Counted from the stretch's first letter, positions 39,546 through 49,424 are shown. The stretch: 64,000 nt of DNA from Neisseria macacae ATCC 33926 (GCF_022749495.1 NZ_CP094241.1:1488001-1552000); one strand, 5' to 3'. The notes: generated by a model not told the origin, from the sequence alone. Numbers and translations are program-made.

Positions 39546-40667
39546 CTATTCGCCGCGCAGCTTCGCCAGGATGGGTTTCAGCTCTTTGCCGCGCTTGTCG
39601 GTCAGCCATTTCGCGTATTTTGCCATCATCTTTTTGACGGCAAACGCGTCAGCAATTTCTTTTTTCTCTGCCGCGTTGAAATCGGGGCTTTCTGTGGCGG
39701 TTTGCAGGGCTGCCTTCCATTCTTGATAGAGTTTGTCGTGTGCTTGGTTGCCTATGATCTTGTTTGGTTGCTCCTCCATTCGTTCTTGCCATGTTTGGAT
39801 AAACTGTTGATGCGCGGGCATGGCGGCAAGCTCGGCGGCTTTTTGTTGCGCGGCCAGGGCTTGTTGCTGCTCTTCTTGGATATGCTTGATTTTCCCAAGG
39901 GCATCGTCATCTGCAACTGTAAAATAGCCGTAGCCGGATGCGGTTTTGCTGCCTGCGCCTTGTGTCTGCAAGGCTTGAAACAGTAGGTTTTGGGCGTATG
40001 TCGCCCATGCCTGCGCGCCCGGTGCGCTTTCGATGACGAAATAGAAGCTGCCTTGTGTGGCGATTTGCTGATTGGGGATGGGGGATTCCATTTCGTCGGC
40101 TTCGGGTTGTTTGCCGTTGTAGTATTCTTGGTGGTGGGTGGTGATGATTTCTGCGGCAAAGGGAGGTGTGTTGGCGGGGATGAACCATGCGTCGTGCCAA
40201 ACGAGTGCGCCTGACTTCAGGCTGCCTGAGTCGCTGTCGTCGCCGAACAATACGGTCAGGTGGGCTTTATCCAGTCCGAGGCTTTCGGCATGGCTGCGGG
40301 CGATGCCTTTGACGGAGGAGCCTGCGATGAGGGGCATGCCGTAGGTGTGGCTGGTGCTGATGCCTGTTTCCAGTGCGCCTGCGCTGTTGAGGCCTGTGTA
40401 AAGCCTGCCTGAAATGCCGGCGGCAAGTGTGGCGAAGCGGCCGGTATCGGAAGTGGCCTGCACCCAGCGCGTAAAGGCGAGTGCGTACAGGCTGTCTTTT
40501 TTGGGCGCGGGAATTTTGACGATTTTTTGAATCAGCTCTGCTTTGGCTTGTTTGTTGTCTTTGTCCCACTCGGTCAGGCCGCGCTGCATGAGCAAACCGG
40601 CGTGTGCGTCTTTTAGGTCGTCTGAAATGAGTTTTTTCAGGCTTTCCCGCATGAGTGATATGGTCAT
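39546..40667 (-). CDS. cmr6: Type III-B RAMP protein Cmr6
   Basis: 373 residues. The RAMP core has GLNSAGALETGISTSHTYG, MPLIAGSSVKGIARSHAE and the Gly-rich GAGSKTASGYGYFTV, all typical of Cmr6, the subunit near the 3' end of the crRNA in the Cmr filament. The last 110 residues are a charged helical extension (QQQALAAQQKAAELAAMPAH) beyond the usual fold. Start overlaps cmr5 stop by 4 nt. Last gene of the cmr operon; its 3' end was copied to 38263-38413. Confidence 0.9.
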   Translation of the reverse strand: MTISLMRESLKKLISDDLKDAHAGLLMQRGLTEWDKDNKQAKAELIQKIVKIPAPKKDSLYALAFTRWVQATSDTGRFATLAAGISGRLYTGLNSAGALETGISTSHTYGMPLIAGSSVKGIARSHAESLGLDKAHLTVLFGDDSDSGSLKSGALVWHDAWFIPANTPPFAAEIITTHHQEYYNGKQPEADEMESPIPNQQIATQGSFYFVIESAPGAQAWATYAQNLLFQALQTQGAGSKTASGYGYFTVADDDALGKIKHIQEEQQQALAAQQKAAELAAMPAHQQFIQTWQERMEEQPNKIIGNQAHDKLYQEWKAALQTATESPDFNAAEKKEIADAFAVKKMMAKYAKWLTDKRGKELKPILAKLRGE

Positions 40668-41038
40668 GATTGTCCCCCTTGTTCGTCTTTGGGTTTGGGC
40701 AGCAGGGCTTGGGTGTAGCGTTTGAGGCCGGAGGCGGCTTCTATGGCTTGGCGCGTGAGGAGTTGGTAATGCGGTAAGTCTGCTTCTAAGATTTTCTTGT
40801 GCAGGCTGTTTTCGTTTTCTTCCAACAATTCGGCAATGTGCGCCAGTAGGAGCAGGTGTTCTTCTTTGCCTTTGGCTTGTAAAAAGCCGATGGCTTGGGC
40901 AAGCCCGGATTGCAGGATCATGGTGGGGAAATTCAGCGCAAGCGTGCGGTATTCTTTGACTTTTTCGTTTTTCTCTTTGACTCTTTGAATCAAGCCTAAT
41001 GCGCGTTGGGCGTATTTTTGCGAGCGGATGTGTGGCAT
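40664..41038 (-). CDS. cmr5: Type III-B small subunit Cmr5
   Basis: 124 residues, all-helical. QKYAQRALGLIQRVKE at the N-terminus, LALNFPTMILQSGLAQAIGF and LLTRQAIEAASGLKRYTQAL are the usual Cmr5 helices (type III-B small subunit, lining the target RNA). One nucleotide separates it from the end of cmr4, and it overlaps cmr6 by 4 nt. Confidence 0.9.
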   Translation of the reverse strand: MPHIRSQKYAQRALGLIQRVKEKNEKVKEYRTLALNFPTMILQSGLAQAIGFLQAKGKEEHLLLLAHIAELLEENENSLHKKILEADLPHYQLLTRQAIEAASGLKRYTQALLPKPKDEQGGQS

Positions 41039-41039
41039 G

Positions 41040-41945
41040 TTATTCCCCTTTTGTCAGGTCGTCTGAAAGTACGAGACGACACAGGCCGCGTCCGACTGTA
41101 TGTTTGCCGCCGATTTGGATTTGGGTTTCTCCTGCGGGAATCAATGCGGAGAGTTCGTCTGCGCTTTTGGTGTTGCGGCTGTGGCGCGATTTGTCAATCG
41201 CTAAAATGCCGTACAACACGCTTTCAGCGGGCAGGTTTTCTTCCGACCAGAGCGCGCCTTCTTTGACGATGCGTGTTTCGCGGTCGATTCTGATGCGCAT
41301 GCGGATTTCGGTTGCGGTATCGGCTAAGAAGGAGAATGTGCTGTCAGGCAGGATAATGAAGCGTTGGCAGAGCTGTTCGCGCCATGCTTCGCTGTTTGCC
41401 GTGTTTTCGGGGTAAACGGCGGCGGCAATGTGTTCTGCCCATTGTTTGGCTTCGGTACTGGTTTCGCTGCCGATGTCCAAATCTTCCAGCGCGATTTGGC
41501 TGCCTGAAACGCGCAATACGGTGTTGTCCGGCACGGATGCGCTATCTTTTAAAGCGGGTACTTTGGGGCTTTCCGGCAGTATCCCGCGTACATCGCGTGC
41601 ATAACGTTGCAGGATAAAGGGGCAAGTGGCAAAGGCGACTGTTCCGGCAAACGAGCGGATCGGAAGCAGCAATAGATGTGCATCGCCAAAGGCGGCGGCA
41701 CCGGCATGAATATTTTCTTTGTCGGCTTGGCTGTCTGCGCCAAACAGGGCTTGAATGTCGTCTTCGCTGACATGCCATTTTTCTTTGGCCTCATCACGCA
41801 ATACGCCTTTGAGCGCGCTGCCGGGGACGAGCGGCAGATTGGTGGCGCGGCTGCGGGCGATGGGCAAGTCTACTGCGCCGATGCCTTGACCTGTGCCGAC
41901 GTGGAGGGCGGATAAGGCATGTAGGTGGAAAATTCGGGTGTTCAT
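41040..41945 (-). CDS. cmr4: Type III-B backbone nuclease Cmr4
   Basis: 301 residues. RAMP protein with the N-terminal MNTRIFHLHALSALHVGTGQ, PIARSRATNLPLVPGSALKG and the conserved D in ALFGADSQAD; the C-terminal IGGKHTVGRGLCRLVL is the Gly-rich loop. In Cmr complexes repeated Cmr4 subunits form the filament and cut target RNA every 6 nt using the loop Asp (here D-L-P in GAVDLPIAR is the likely catalytic one). Gap to cmr3: 51 nt. Confidence 0.92.
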   Translation of the reverse strand: MNTRIFHLHALSALHVGTGQGIGAVDLPIARSRATNLPLVPGSALKGVLRDEAKEKWHVSEDDIQALFGADSQADKENIHAGAAAFGDAHLLLLPIRSFAGTVAFATCPFILQRYARDVRGILPESPKVPALKDSASVPDNTVLRVSGSQIALEDLDIGSETSTEAKQWAEHIAAAVYPENTANSEAWREQLCQRFIILPDSTFSFLADTATEIRMRIRIDRETRIVKEGALWSEENLPAESVLYGILAIDKSRHSRNTKSADELSALIPAGETQIQIGGKHTVGRGLCRLVLSDDLTKGE

Positions 41946-41996
41946 TTTGGTTTCCTTGTTTTTAAATGTGAAATAGGTTGTCAGGTCGTCTGAAAA

Positions 41997-43160
41997 TTAA
42001 ATGCTCTGCCACGGGCCGATCAATCCGATGCCGAAGCCGTCGCGTCGGTCTTGTTCGCTATCGCTGAATGCCTGCCATTGGGCTTGGGTAAGTTCTGCCG
42101 GGTTGCCGCTTTGTATTTCAAACCAATACACTGCGCCTGCTGAAACGGCTTTTCGCATGGCTTTCGGTGCATGTTGCTGCAAATCCCAACCTGAAACGGG
42201 CAGCCAACGGTCTATGGCGGCGGCGCGGAGTTTGACTTGCAGGTTGGTATGCGGGAGTTTGCCTGTTAAGGTTTGGCTGTCCAACCAGCCGGGCAGCCAA
42301 CCTTTTTCAAACAAGGCAGGCGTCAGCAAGGTGAGCATCAATCCGTTTGTATATGCGTATTCGGGCTGTTTGAATACGTCGTCTGAAATTTTATTCAGTC
42401 GCGACAGTCTTCCTTCGCCGCCAAAACGCACTACGCTGTTATCTTGCAAATCGGCTGCCGTGCGTATCACGAAACCATAGCGGTGGCTTTCCCAGCCCTG
42501 ATGATGCTTCCGCGCAGATTCGGCAAAGTCATAGGCGGCAGTTTGGAACAAACGTCCGTCTTCGGCTGCAAGTGTTTCTCGATTTATGCCGACATGGGTA
42601 CGCGTTTCAATCGGCAGCGATTGTGCGCCGCGTTTATTGATGTCTTCAAACACCAACTTCCCGCCGTTTTGCCAAGCCAGCAGATCCGCCAAATCCCAAT
42701 ACGTTGCGCCGCTTTGAGGCTTGCCTTTGATGGGCGATTGGATTTGTACGGACAATAAATCGGCTTGGGGAAAATCCGCTGCCGTATCGCTGCCAAAGGC
42801 TTGCGGCGCGAGACGGACGAGTTCGGTTTTATCTGTCTCTTTGTTTTTTAAATACAGGGCGTTGGCAGGTTTAGGCAATAGGATTCTCAGGTCGTCTGAA
42901 ATATCCTGTTTCGCTAAAAACGCGCCCTGTACGGCAATTTGGCGTAATTCATCAACTTGTGCGTCCGACAACTTGGCTCGATTGCCTTGGGTTTTACTGT
43001 CCCAATTACAGCCGCTCTGCCCCATGATTTGCGTGCGTACCAAACCTGCTGCCGCAGAGGGTAACGGAAATTGAATATCATCGGTATCCGACTGCGCCCC
43101 AAACGGTTTGCCGCTGCGGAACACCAACGGCGCAAGTGCGTCTAAAAAATAGCTGTTCAT
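41997..43160 (-). CDS. cmr3: Type III-B RAMP protein Cmr3
   Basis: 387 residues. N-terminal MNSYFLDALAPLVFRSGKPFG is diagnostic of Cmr3, which binds the 5' handle of the crRNA next to Cas10. Other family features are FPLPSAAAGLVRTQIM and the late PKAMRKAVSAGAVYWFEI; the end is RDGFGIGLIGPW. Start overlaps the cas10 stop (ATGA type, 4 nt), showing translational coupling. Confidence 0.9.
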   Translation of the reverse strand: MNSYFLDALAPLVFRSGKPFGAQSDTDDIQFPLPSAAAGLVRTQIMGQSGCNWDSKTQGNRAKLSDAQVDELRQIAVQGAFLAKQDISDDLRILLPKPANALYLKNKETDKTELVRLAPQAFGSDTAADFPQADLLSVQIQSPIKGKPQSGATYWDLADLLAWQNGGKLVFEDINKRGAQSLPIETRTHVGINRETLAAEDGRLFQTAAYDFAESARKHHQGWESHRYGFVIRTAADLQDNSVVRFGGEGRLSRLNKISDDVFKQPEYAYTNGLMLTLLTPALFEKGWLPGWLDSQTLTGKLPHTNLQVKLRAAAIDRWLPVSGWDLQQHAPKAMRKAVSAGAVYWFEIQSGNPAELTQAQWQAFSDSEQDRRDGFGIGLIGPWQSI

Positions 43161-45013
43161 GATTGCGCCTCCTGTCCTAAATCGTTTTGTGTTTTGGCTG
43201 CAAGCCAGCGGGCAATGATTAACTCGGTAGCGAAGATATTGAGTGCGCCGGTATGTTCACTGCCAAGCTGACGTTGCAAGGCATCCAGTCGGGCTTTCAG
43301 CTCTTTCTTCACATCGTCTTTCAATTCGCCACCCGACATATTTCGCGCCCTATCCAGCATTCGAATAAACTCGGCTTGGCGGATATTTTGGTGCAGATCG
43401 AAGGATAAATCGGCGGATTTCGGAAAATCCGTGCGCATAAAGATATCGCGGCTGTCGTAGGCAATACGGCTGCTGATTTCTTTCTTCTGATACCGGTTTT
43501 GCCATTTTTTAAATGCTGCCAAACCTGCTTCATCACTCCATTGCACACGCCAATCGCTGTCCGAGCCTGAACGCACAGACAGGGTAATCCCCAATCCATT
43601 GCGCTGTTGATCGGCAGGATAATTGTCGCCTTTTGCCACTTTTTCCGCGTGTTTCGCCAAACGGCGTACATTGCCGAGCGGCGTGCTGATGTGGCAAATC
43701 GCCAAACCGACGGACAATGTGGGCGTTTTTTCCACTTTCAAAACATCTGACACTTTTTTCAAGCTGTCTGAAAATGCTTGCCGCAACGCGTCCGCGCAAT
43801 CAACCGCCTTATCCAGCGCGACAAAGCCTAATACATCGTCGCCGCCTGCATACACACATTGCGCCTGGAAATCGCGCATTTTCGCAGGTACACTTTCGGC
43901 AAATGTAGATAATGCTTCGGTAATCGCTTGATGCTCTTCAATCGTTTTCGCACGATCCAGCAACTCGCCCATGCGGTCGCCGTCTGCCAGCAACATCGCC
44001 CAGTAGCTGCATGGTTCGCCATATTTGTGCCAAATCGTTTTTAAAACATTTTTCAACTTTGATAATTTTTCTGATGCATCTGCACTGCTTTTATTGTCTG
44101 ACAAAGCAGCATCCAACCGATTGCGGTACAGCAACTGCCCATCAAACGGAAAATCTGCGTAAATGCCTTGATTGCCCTTTACACGAGTCGCTAAATTCAG
44201 CGCGATTAAAGGTTCGTAAGCATCGCAAAGTTTGCTTAACTCATTTTCAGGCAAACCTTGCAGCCAAGCATCTGCGGCTACACGGGTAACGGGCGTAAAC
44301 TGTTCGCTATTGCCGCCCAAACGCTTCACAATTCCTGCACAATCCAACTGCTCCGACCGGCTCAAACCCAGCTTGCGCCTTGCTACATCGGACAAGTCGG
44401 CATCGCCGTTGGCTTTTTCCAGCAATACGGTTTCACGTGCGCCATCCAGTGAGGATTTAGGCAACATAAACCGCTTGTCCCAAGCATCAGCCGCATGTGC
44501 AGGCGTAAAATCGCGTGTTGCCTTACGTGCCGCCAAAGCTGATGCGGCTCGTTGGCTTGCATCCGAATAACCTTTTTCGGTTATCCGCGCCCATGCTGCC
44601 TGGATTTCCAAATAATCATTAAGTTGCATCTGCCAGATTTCAACGCGCAAGGCCGCATTCAAATCCTGCAGCGCCTGCCGTGCTATGGTTTCAAACCGTG
44701 ACTGTGCCACCGCTTTCGCCTGTTCGACCAAATCGCGCACGGCGGCATCATCAGCCGCCTCAACCTGCACTTGAATTTTGTTGCCGACTGAGAAATTATC
44801 GTCCATCCGGTCGCAAGGCTCTAAACGGTCTTTGGTCGTCTCATCCACAAACGGAAACACCATCTGCGCTCCGGCTTCAAACAAACTCTTTGCAGCAGCC
44901 TTCGCCATTTCCGACAGCAGCCAAGAACCGCTCCATAAATCCCGACTCCGCCGAGCCGAAGCAATGAATCCCTGTACAGGACCGATGGATAGGGTTAAAA
45001 CGTATTGAGTCAT
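43157..45013 (-). CDS. cas10: Cas10 / Cmr2 without HD domain
   Basis: 618 residues, short for Cmr2 (usually 800 or more), because the N-terminal HD nuclease domain is absent: the protein starts directly with SIGPVQGFIASARRSRDLWSG. First Palm: ADGDRMGELL (about 343-352). Second Palm: YAGGDDVLGF with GGDD at 390-393, the cyclic oligoadenylate synthase site. A Zn-finger Cys cluster is not obvious. With no HD domain it should not cut DNA itself and would act through cOA made on target RNA binding, matching the CARF and ring-nuclease genes nearby. Confidence 0.93.
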   Translation of the reverse strand: MTQYVLTLSIGPVQGFIASARRSRDLWSGSWLLSEMAKAAAKSLFEAGAQMVFPFVDETTKDRLEPCDRMDDNFSVGNKIQVQVEAADDAAVRDLVEQAKAVAQSRFETIARQALQDLNAALRVEIWQMQLNDYLEIQAAWARITEKGYSDASQRAASALAARKATRDFTPAHAADAWDKRFMLPKSSLDGARETVLLEKANGDADLSDVARRKLGLSRSEQLDCAGIVKRLGGNSEQFTPVTRVAADAWLQGLPENELSKLCDAYEPLIALNLATRVKGNQGIYADFPFDGQLLYRNRLDAALSDNKSSADASEKLSKLKNVLKTIWHKYGEPCSYWAMLLADGDRMGELLDRAKTIEEHQAITEALSTFAESVPAKMRDFQAQCVYAGGDDVLGFVALDKAVDCADALRQAFSDSLKKVSDVLKVEKTPTLSVGLAICHISTPLGNVRRLAKHAEKVAKGDNYPADQQRNGLGITLSVRSGSDSDWRVQWSDEAGLAAFKKWQNRYQKKEISSRIAYDSRDIFMRTDFPKSADLSFDLHQNIRQAEFIRMLDRARNMSGGELKDDVKKELKARLDALQRQLGSEHTGALNIFATELIIARWLAAKTQNDLGQEAQS

Positions 45014-45030
45014 TTCAGCTTTCCTCTTTT

Positions 45031-46284
45031 TTATTTCGTAAAATAATTCAAAAACGCATCAATTGGATTACCACCTCTGTTTTCACTTAACGGCTTAACC
45101 TTCTGTGCCTTGCCTTCATCCCACAGCGTTACTGAGTGTACAGTTACCTTATTTTGTTTTTTTTCTAATAACTCGGCAGAAACATTTAAAACCTTATCCA
45201 AAGGCAGGCTCAATGCGGCAGCCTGAAAGCCTCCCTTGCCATCCCAAACAGGGCGAATAATTAAAGGGCTGGCCATACGTTCCTTACGTTTAGGCTGTAA
45301 CGTTGTATCTGCTGGCTCATCACCACCAACAAAATGAAAAATAATCGGCATACCGAATACACCGCGCGCAAATAAATCTCCGGCAGGATGTTCCGGTTTA
45401 TGCCGATCAGAATGTGTTCGCGTTATACGGCGAATTTCATCAGGTTCCGACCAACGGCTGCGACCGGCAGGTTTCGTCGTATCAGATGAGGGATGATTGC
45501 GTCCAATACCTACACCTTGCCGAAAATCGCGTAATCGTTGGACTGCTTCTTTCCAAGCTAATAAAGCATGATTAGTACTTGTGCGCAGCACCAATTTGCA
45601 ACCTGCCTTCATTACTTCATCAATACTCAAAGGCTGTTTGAAAACAGGATTAGAACTGTCCTTAACCACAAACGCACCACATCCGCGCCGGGTACGCGCA
45701 CCAATCCCTCCAAAATTTACCCACCAGCGTAAAGTTTCCAAAACCTGTTCCCTATCTGTTTCGTTTGCCTTTTCACTCAAACGCCATTGCAAGGTCCAAG
45801 TCAAACCCTCTTTAATCAATAACGTTTTTTCACGTTTTTCCTCACTATCCATCGGAAACAAAACATAAGCATAAGGTTTTAAATCATTACTCTTACTCTT
45901 CGAACGTACTTTTTTATCTGAAGGTAGAGACGAATCCAAGCTGCCTTGAAAATAAGAAATCTGTTTAACATTTAATACATCAAGCACACGCAAAAACACC
46001 AAACTCGCAGCAGCTTCTTCACCGATACCTCCCCACAAACGAAATTCCGCTTCACGCAAACTTTTTTCTTTCAAATTCCATTTTTGCTGAGCTAACAGCC
46101 GCCACCAAAAGCGTAACTGACCACGAATCGCTGTAGCACGAATGGGCATCAAGACATCAGGCATGGCTGCCTGAACACCACCGCCATAAATAGGCGTAAC
46201 AAGCTCACAGTAAATTTCCTGCCAAGCCTCCTTGCTTCCAGGCAGTTTTTCCATCGGCTCAAAATCGGGTATTAGTAAAGCCAT
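45031..46284 (-). CDS. cmr1: Type III-B RAMP protein Cmr1
   Basis: 417 residues. The family signature ATAIRGQLRFWWRLLAQ is present at about 51-67, after ITPIYGGG-type VTPIYGGGVQAAMPDVL; WVNFGGIGARTRRGCGAF holds the second RAMP Gly-rich loop. Cmr1 caps the 3' end of the filament and helps target recognition. First gene of the minus-strand operon; AAAGGATAAG precedes the ATG. The gene is richer in AT than the rest of the operon. Confidence 0.92.
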   Translation of the reverse strand: MALLIPDFEPMEKLPGSKEAWQEIYCELVTPIYGGGVQAAMPDVLMPIRATAIRGQLRFWWRLLAQQKWNLKEKSLREAEFRLWGGIGEEAAASLVFLRVLDVLNVKQISYFQGSLDSSLPSDKKVRSKSKSNDLKPYAYVLFPMDSEEKREKTLLIKEGLTWTLQWRLSEKANETDREQVLETLRWWVNFGGIGARTRRGCGAFVVKDSSNPVFKQPLSIDEVMKAGCKLVLRTSTNHALLAWKEAVQRLRDFRQGVGIGRNHPSSDTTKPAGRSRWSEPDEIRRITRTHSDRHKPEHPAGDLFARGVFGMPIIFHFVGGDEPADTTLQPKRKERMASPLIIRPVWDGKGGFQAAALSLPLDKVLNVSAELLEKKQNKVTVHSVTLWDEGKAQKVKPLSENRGGNPIDAFLNYFTK

Positions 46285-46345
46285 TTTCTTATCCTTTGTT
46301 ATTTAACCAGCAAGTTACTTTATAACGAAACTAATCAAATTTTGC

Positions 46346-46374
46346 ATTATACACAAATTTGTTTAGCATTCATA
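46346..46374 (-). promoter_or_regulatory. Candidate promoter of the cmr operon
   Basis: On the minus strand a TATAAT box (46346-46351) lies about 60 nt before cmr1. The -35 region is weak (TATGAA-like), so this rests mainly on the -10 box and position. The 266 bp gap to the next gene has no other clear signal. Confidence 0.4.
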
Positions 46375-46550
46375 ACTCATAAAAATGAGACTTGAGAACA
46401 AAATTACTATAACTGATAATAGACTTCTAATAGTAATAGGCGATATTAGTAAATCGCAGATTTAGTTAAGACTAAACGTTACGTTAATAGAATCCGATCA
46501 AAACCTGATTTTAAAGTGACACACAGCCACATCACGAAAACAACTGGATT

Positions 46551-46958
46551 ATGCCATTAAAAATTAAGAACTTTTTATCTATTACTGATGCTGAGAGAAT
46601 CGATTCAGCTTTAAATCAACTGCCTTGGGCTGGATCGAGCATAGATTGGGATAAGATTAAAGGCGAGAAGCTGCGTATTTCCTTATTTGGGGAAATAACG
46701 ACAGCATCTATTCATTATAATACTTTTAAAAGATTTAAAGCTTGCCAAGGGAAGAACGTGGTAATTTACTACTCTCCATCACATCAACCTTGGATACTGG
46801 ATACGGATGATTTTATCTATAATTGGTTAAGTATCTTTGAAGAATTACTTGATTTTCCTAAATTTATAGTATTTTGTTATGAAAAAATTTGGCAGCCTGG
46901 ATATTTAGAAAATTCAATAGAATGCGAACCTATGGGTGAATTAATTGGTTTAATCTGA
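46551..46958 (+). CDS. Unidentified small protein
   Basis: 135 residues, AT-rich gene. Predicted alpha/beta with several aromatic strands (NVVIYYSPSHQPWILDTDDF, YNWLSIFEELLDFPKFIVFC). No signal peptide or known motif. Size and composition resemble immunity proteins of polymorphic toxin loci, but there is no toxin gene beside it. Divergent from cmr1, upstream of IS1106-like copy 3. Confidence 0.55.
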   Translation: MPLKIKNFLSITDAERIDSALNQLPWAGSSIDWDKIKGEKLRISLFGEITTASIHYNTFKRFKACQGKNVVIYYSPSHQPWILDTDDFIYNWLSIFEELLDFPKFIVFCYEKIWQPGYLENSIECEPMGELIGLI

Positions 46959-47093
46959 AAAAGAACCCTAACACGCGTAATATCTGAATTTGCGCAGAAG
47001 GCACGGATTTTTGCTTACGATTTTTTATGTCATTCATTGCAATCAGTTTTTCAAAAAAGCCGAAATTCTTTAATGGCTGCATGAAAACAGCCA

Positions 47094-48313
47094 GAGACCT
47101 TTGCAAAATTCCCCAAAATCCCCTAAATTCCCATCAAGACATTTAGGGGATTTCTTATGAGCACCTTCTTCCAACAAACCGCACAAGCCATGATCGCCAA
47201 ACACATCGACCGCTTCCCATTATTGAAGTTGGATCAGGTGATTGATTGGCAGCCGATCGAACAATACCTGAACCGTCAAAGAACCCGTTATCTCCGAGAC
47301 CACCGCGGCCGTCCCGCCTATCCCCTGTTGTCCATGTTCAAAGCCGTCCTGCTCGGACAATGGCACAGCCTCTCCGATCCCGAACTCGAACACAGCCTCA
47401 TCACCCGCATCGACTTCAACCTGTTTTGCCGTTTTGACGAACTGAACATCCCCGATTACAGCACCTTATGCCGCTACCGCAACTGGCTGGCGCAAGATGA
47501 CACCCTGTCCGAATTGCTCAAACTGATTAACTGCCAACTGGCCGAAAAAAACCTAAAAGTAGAGAAAGCATCCGCCGCCGTCGTTGACGCCACCATTATT
47601 CAGACCGCCGGCAGCAAACAGCGTCAGGCCATAGAAGTCGATGAAGAAGGACAAGTCAGCGGCCAAACCACACCGAGTAAAGACAAAGATGCCCGCTGGA
47701 CAAAGAAAAACGGCCTCTACAAACTCGGTTACAAACAACATACCCGTACCGATGAGGAAGGCTATATCGAGAAACTGCACATCACCCCCGCCAATGTCCA
47801 TGAGTGCAACCATCTGTCCCCTTTGTTGGAAGGTATTGCCGAAGGCACGACCGTCTATGCCGACAAAGGCTACGACAGTAAGGAAAACCGGCAACATCTG
47901 AAAGAGCATCAGTTGTTAGACGGCATTATGCGCAAAGCCTGCCGCAACCGTCCGCTGACGGAAGCGCAAACCAAACGTAACCGATATTTGTCGAAGACCC
48001 GTTATGTGGTCGAACAAAGCTTCGGTACGCTGCACCGTAAATTCCGCTACGCCCGGGCAGCCTATTTTGGTCTGCTCAAAGTGAGTGCGCAAAGCCATCT
48101 GAAGGCGATGTGTTTGAACCTGTTGAAAGCGGCTAACAGGCTAAGTGTGCCTGTTGCCGCCTAAAAGGCGGCCCGGATGCCTGATTATGGGGTATCCGGG
48201 GAGGATTAAGGGGGCATTTGGGTAGAATCAGTGGATATTTGAAACGAAAACAGCCGAAAACCTGTGTTTGGGGTTTCGGCTGTCGGGGGAGGAAGGAATT
48301 TTGCAAAGATCTC
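47094..48313 (+). mobile_element. IS1106-like element, copy 3
   Basis: 1220 bp from GAGACCTTTGCAAAATTCCCC to TTTGCAAAGATCTC (one changed base in the right tip). Opposite orientation to copies 1 and 2. Nine bases outside its right end (TATATCATT) equal the bases outside the left end of copy 1 on the opposite strand. Confidence 0.92.
47157..48164 (+). CDS. IS5-family (IS1106-like) transposase, copy 3
   Basis: 335 residues, intact, with minor differences from the other copies (ELNIPDYS, HLKEHQLLD, KACRNRPL). DDE positions as in copy 1. ATG follows GGGGATTTCTT from the terminal region. Confidence 0.93.
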   Translation: MSTFFQQTAQAMIAKHIDRFPLLKLDQVIDWQPIEQYLNRQRTRYLRDHRGRPAYPLLSMFKAVLLGQWHSLSDPELEHSLITRIDFNLFCRFDELNIPDYSTLCRYRNWLAQDDTLSELLKLINCQLAEKNLKVEKASAAVVDATIIQTAGSKQRQAIEVDEEGQVSGQTTPSKDKDARWTKKNGLYKLGYKQHTRTDEEGYIEKLHITPANVHECNHLSPLLEGIAEGTTVYADKGYDSKENRQHLKEHQLLDGIMRKACRNRPLTEAQTKRNRYLSKTRYVVEQSFGTLHRKFRYARAAYFGLLKVSAQSHLKAMCLNLLKAANRLSVPVAA

Positions 48314-49424
48314 TATATCATTGAATCAAAACGAATACTGCGGGTAACGAAAACAGTATCAACAATGAAACGATTGACCACGAACCTAGGTATTCCTCCG
48401 GACATTAGGGGAGATAGATGCCGGTCGTCGGTATACATCATCACTGCTTTATTAGGTTTCACTTTTCACTGAGTGAAAGAACCAGGTTCTTGCAATCATC
48501 TTTCAGCCAAGCAAAGCTGTCTGCCTCAATCCCCCTTTTGATTGCGGACTTGGTCTCGGCAATCTGCCCATTGCCCGTCGGTATGACTTTCTGCATCGGT
48601 GCGGATATGCTGTGAGCAAGCCTTAAAGTGCCTTTAACCCGGCATGCATCACAGTAGTTGCCGGTAGTGACTGCTGTACGGATTCCATTTGCACTAATAC
48701 GCTGATCTGATTTTGTCAGCCGCCGATAAACCAGGTCCGGATAACGCTAGCGATACCTACATCGGCGCACAGGATATCGGAACCTTGTCCGCTCAATCGG
48801 TGCTTGATTAGGCTCAACAGATGGGGAAGTGTGCCTGACCAAGTTCTCCGGTTAGTGAGTTTTGCCAAGGACTCAGGTAGAAACCATTTCAAAAATATCA
48901 ATCCATTGATATTTAATATTATTTCTACTTTATATTAAAAACCATGCGGCACTCAGCATTAACAGAACCTAGTTCCATTACATGAATACACTTGTGACCA
49001 TCGTACTTTTTATAGTGATAACCAGCTACGCCAATCCAAAGTAACCTGTTATTCACTCAGTGAACAAGGGCTTTTCTACGTTTCAAACCGCCATATGGTC
49101 TGCCAATATTCATCCATTCTTTGAGAATGGGCTGAAAAAAATTTTAGGGCTTTTTGCTGCTAATATAGCAGGTACCGACATAGGCAATGGATGCGCACCT
49201 GACACTGTTGCTTATCCTAACGGTAAATCACCCGCCACGACGCAGTGTGGAACACAATCTGCCGTGGGCAATGAATTAACTAAGCTGCTTAAAGGCGAAC
49301 TTTAAATTTGGAGAAAAAATGCAAACAGAAAGACGACTCAGGTTACCTGATGTCCGCCACATGGTTGGCTACGGCACTACGACCACTTACTGCAAGTCCT
49401 AATTATTCATATGGAGGATTGAAT
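48314..49424. other. Decayed prophage-like sequence
   Basis: No intact gene. Protein-like fragments: minus strand 48470-48610 with MQKVIPTGNGQIAETKSAIK and SFAWLKDDCKNLVLSLSEK; plus strand near 48715-48815 with ADKPGPDNASDTYIGAQDIG; plus strand 49060-49305 with FFENGLKKILGLFAANIAGT. They sit beside xis and int, so they probably derive from the element those genes once mobilised. Families not recognised. Confidence 0.45.

Noticed and set aside
29600..46284. Search for cas1, cas2 or reverse-transcriptase adaptation genes in the CRISPR locus
   Set aside because: None found in any frame; spacer acquisition must be supplied elsewhere or have ceased.
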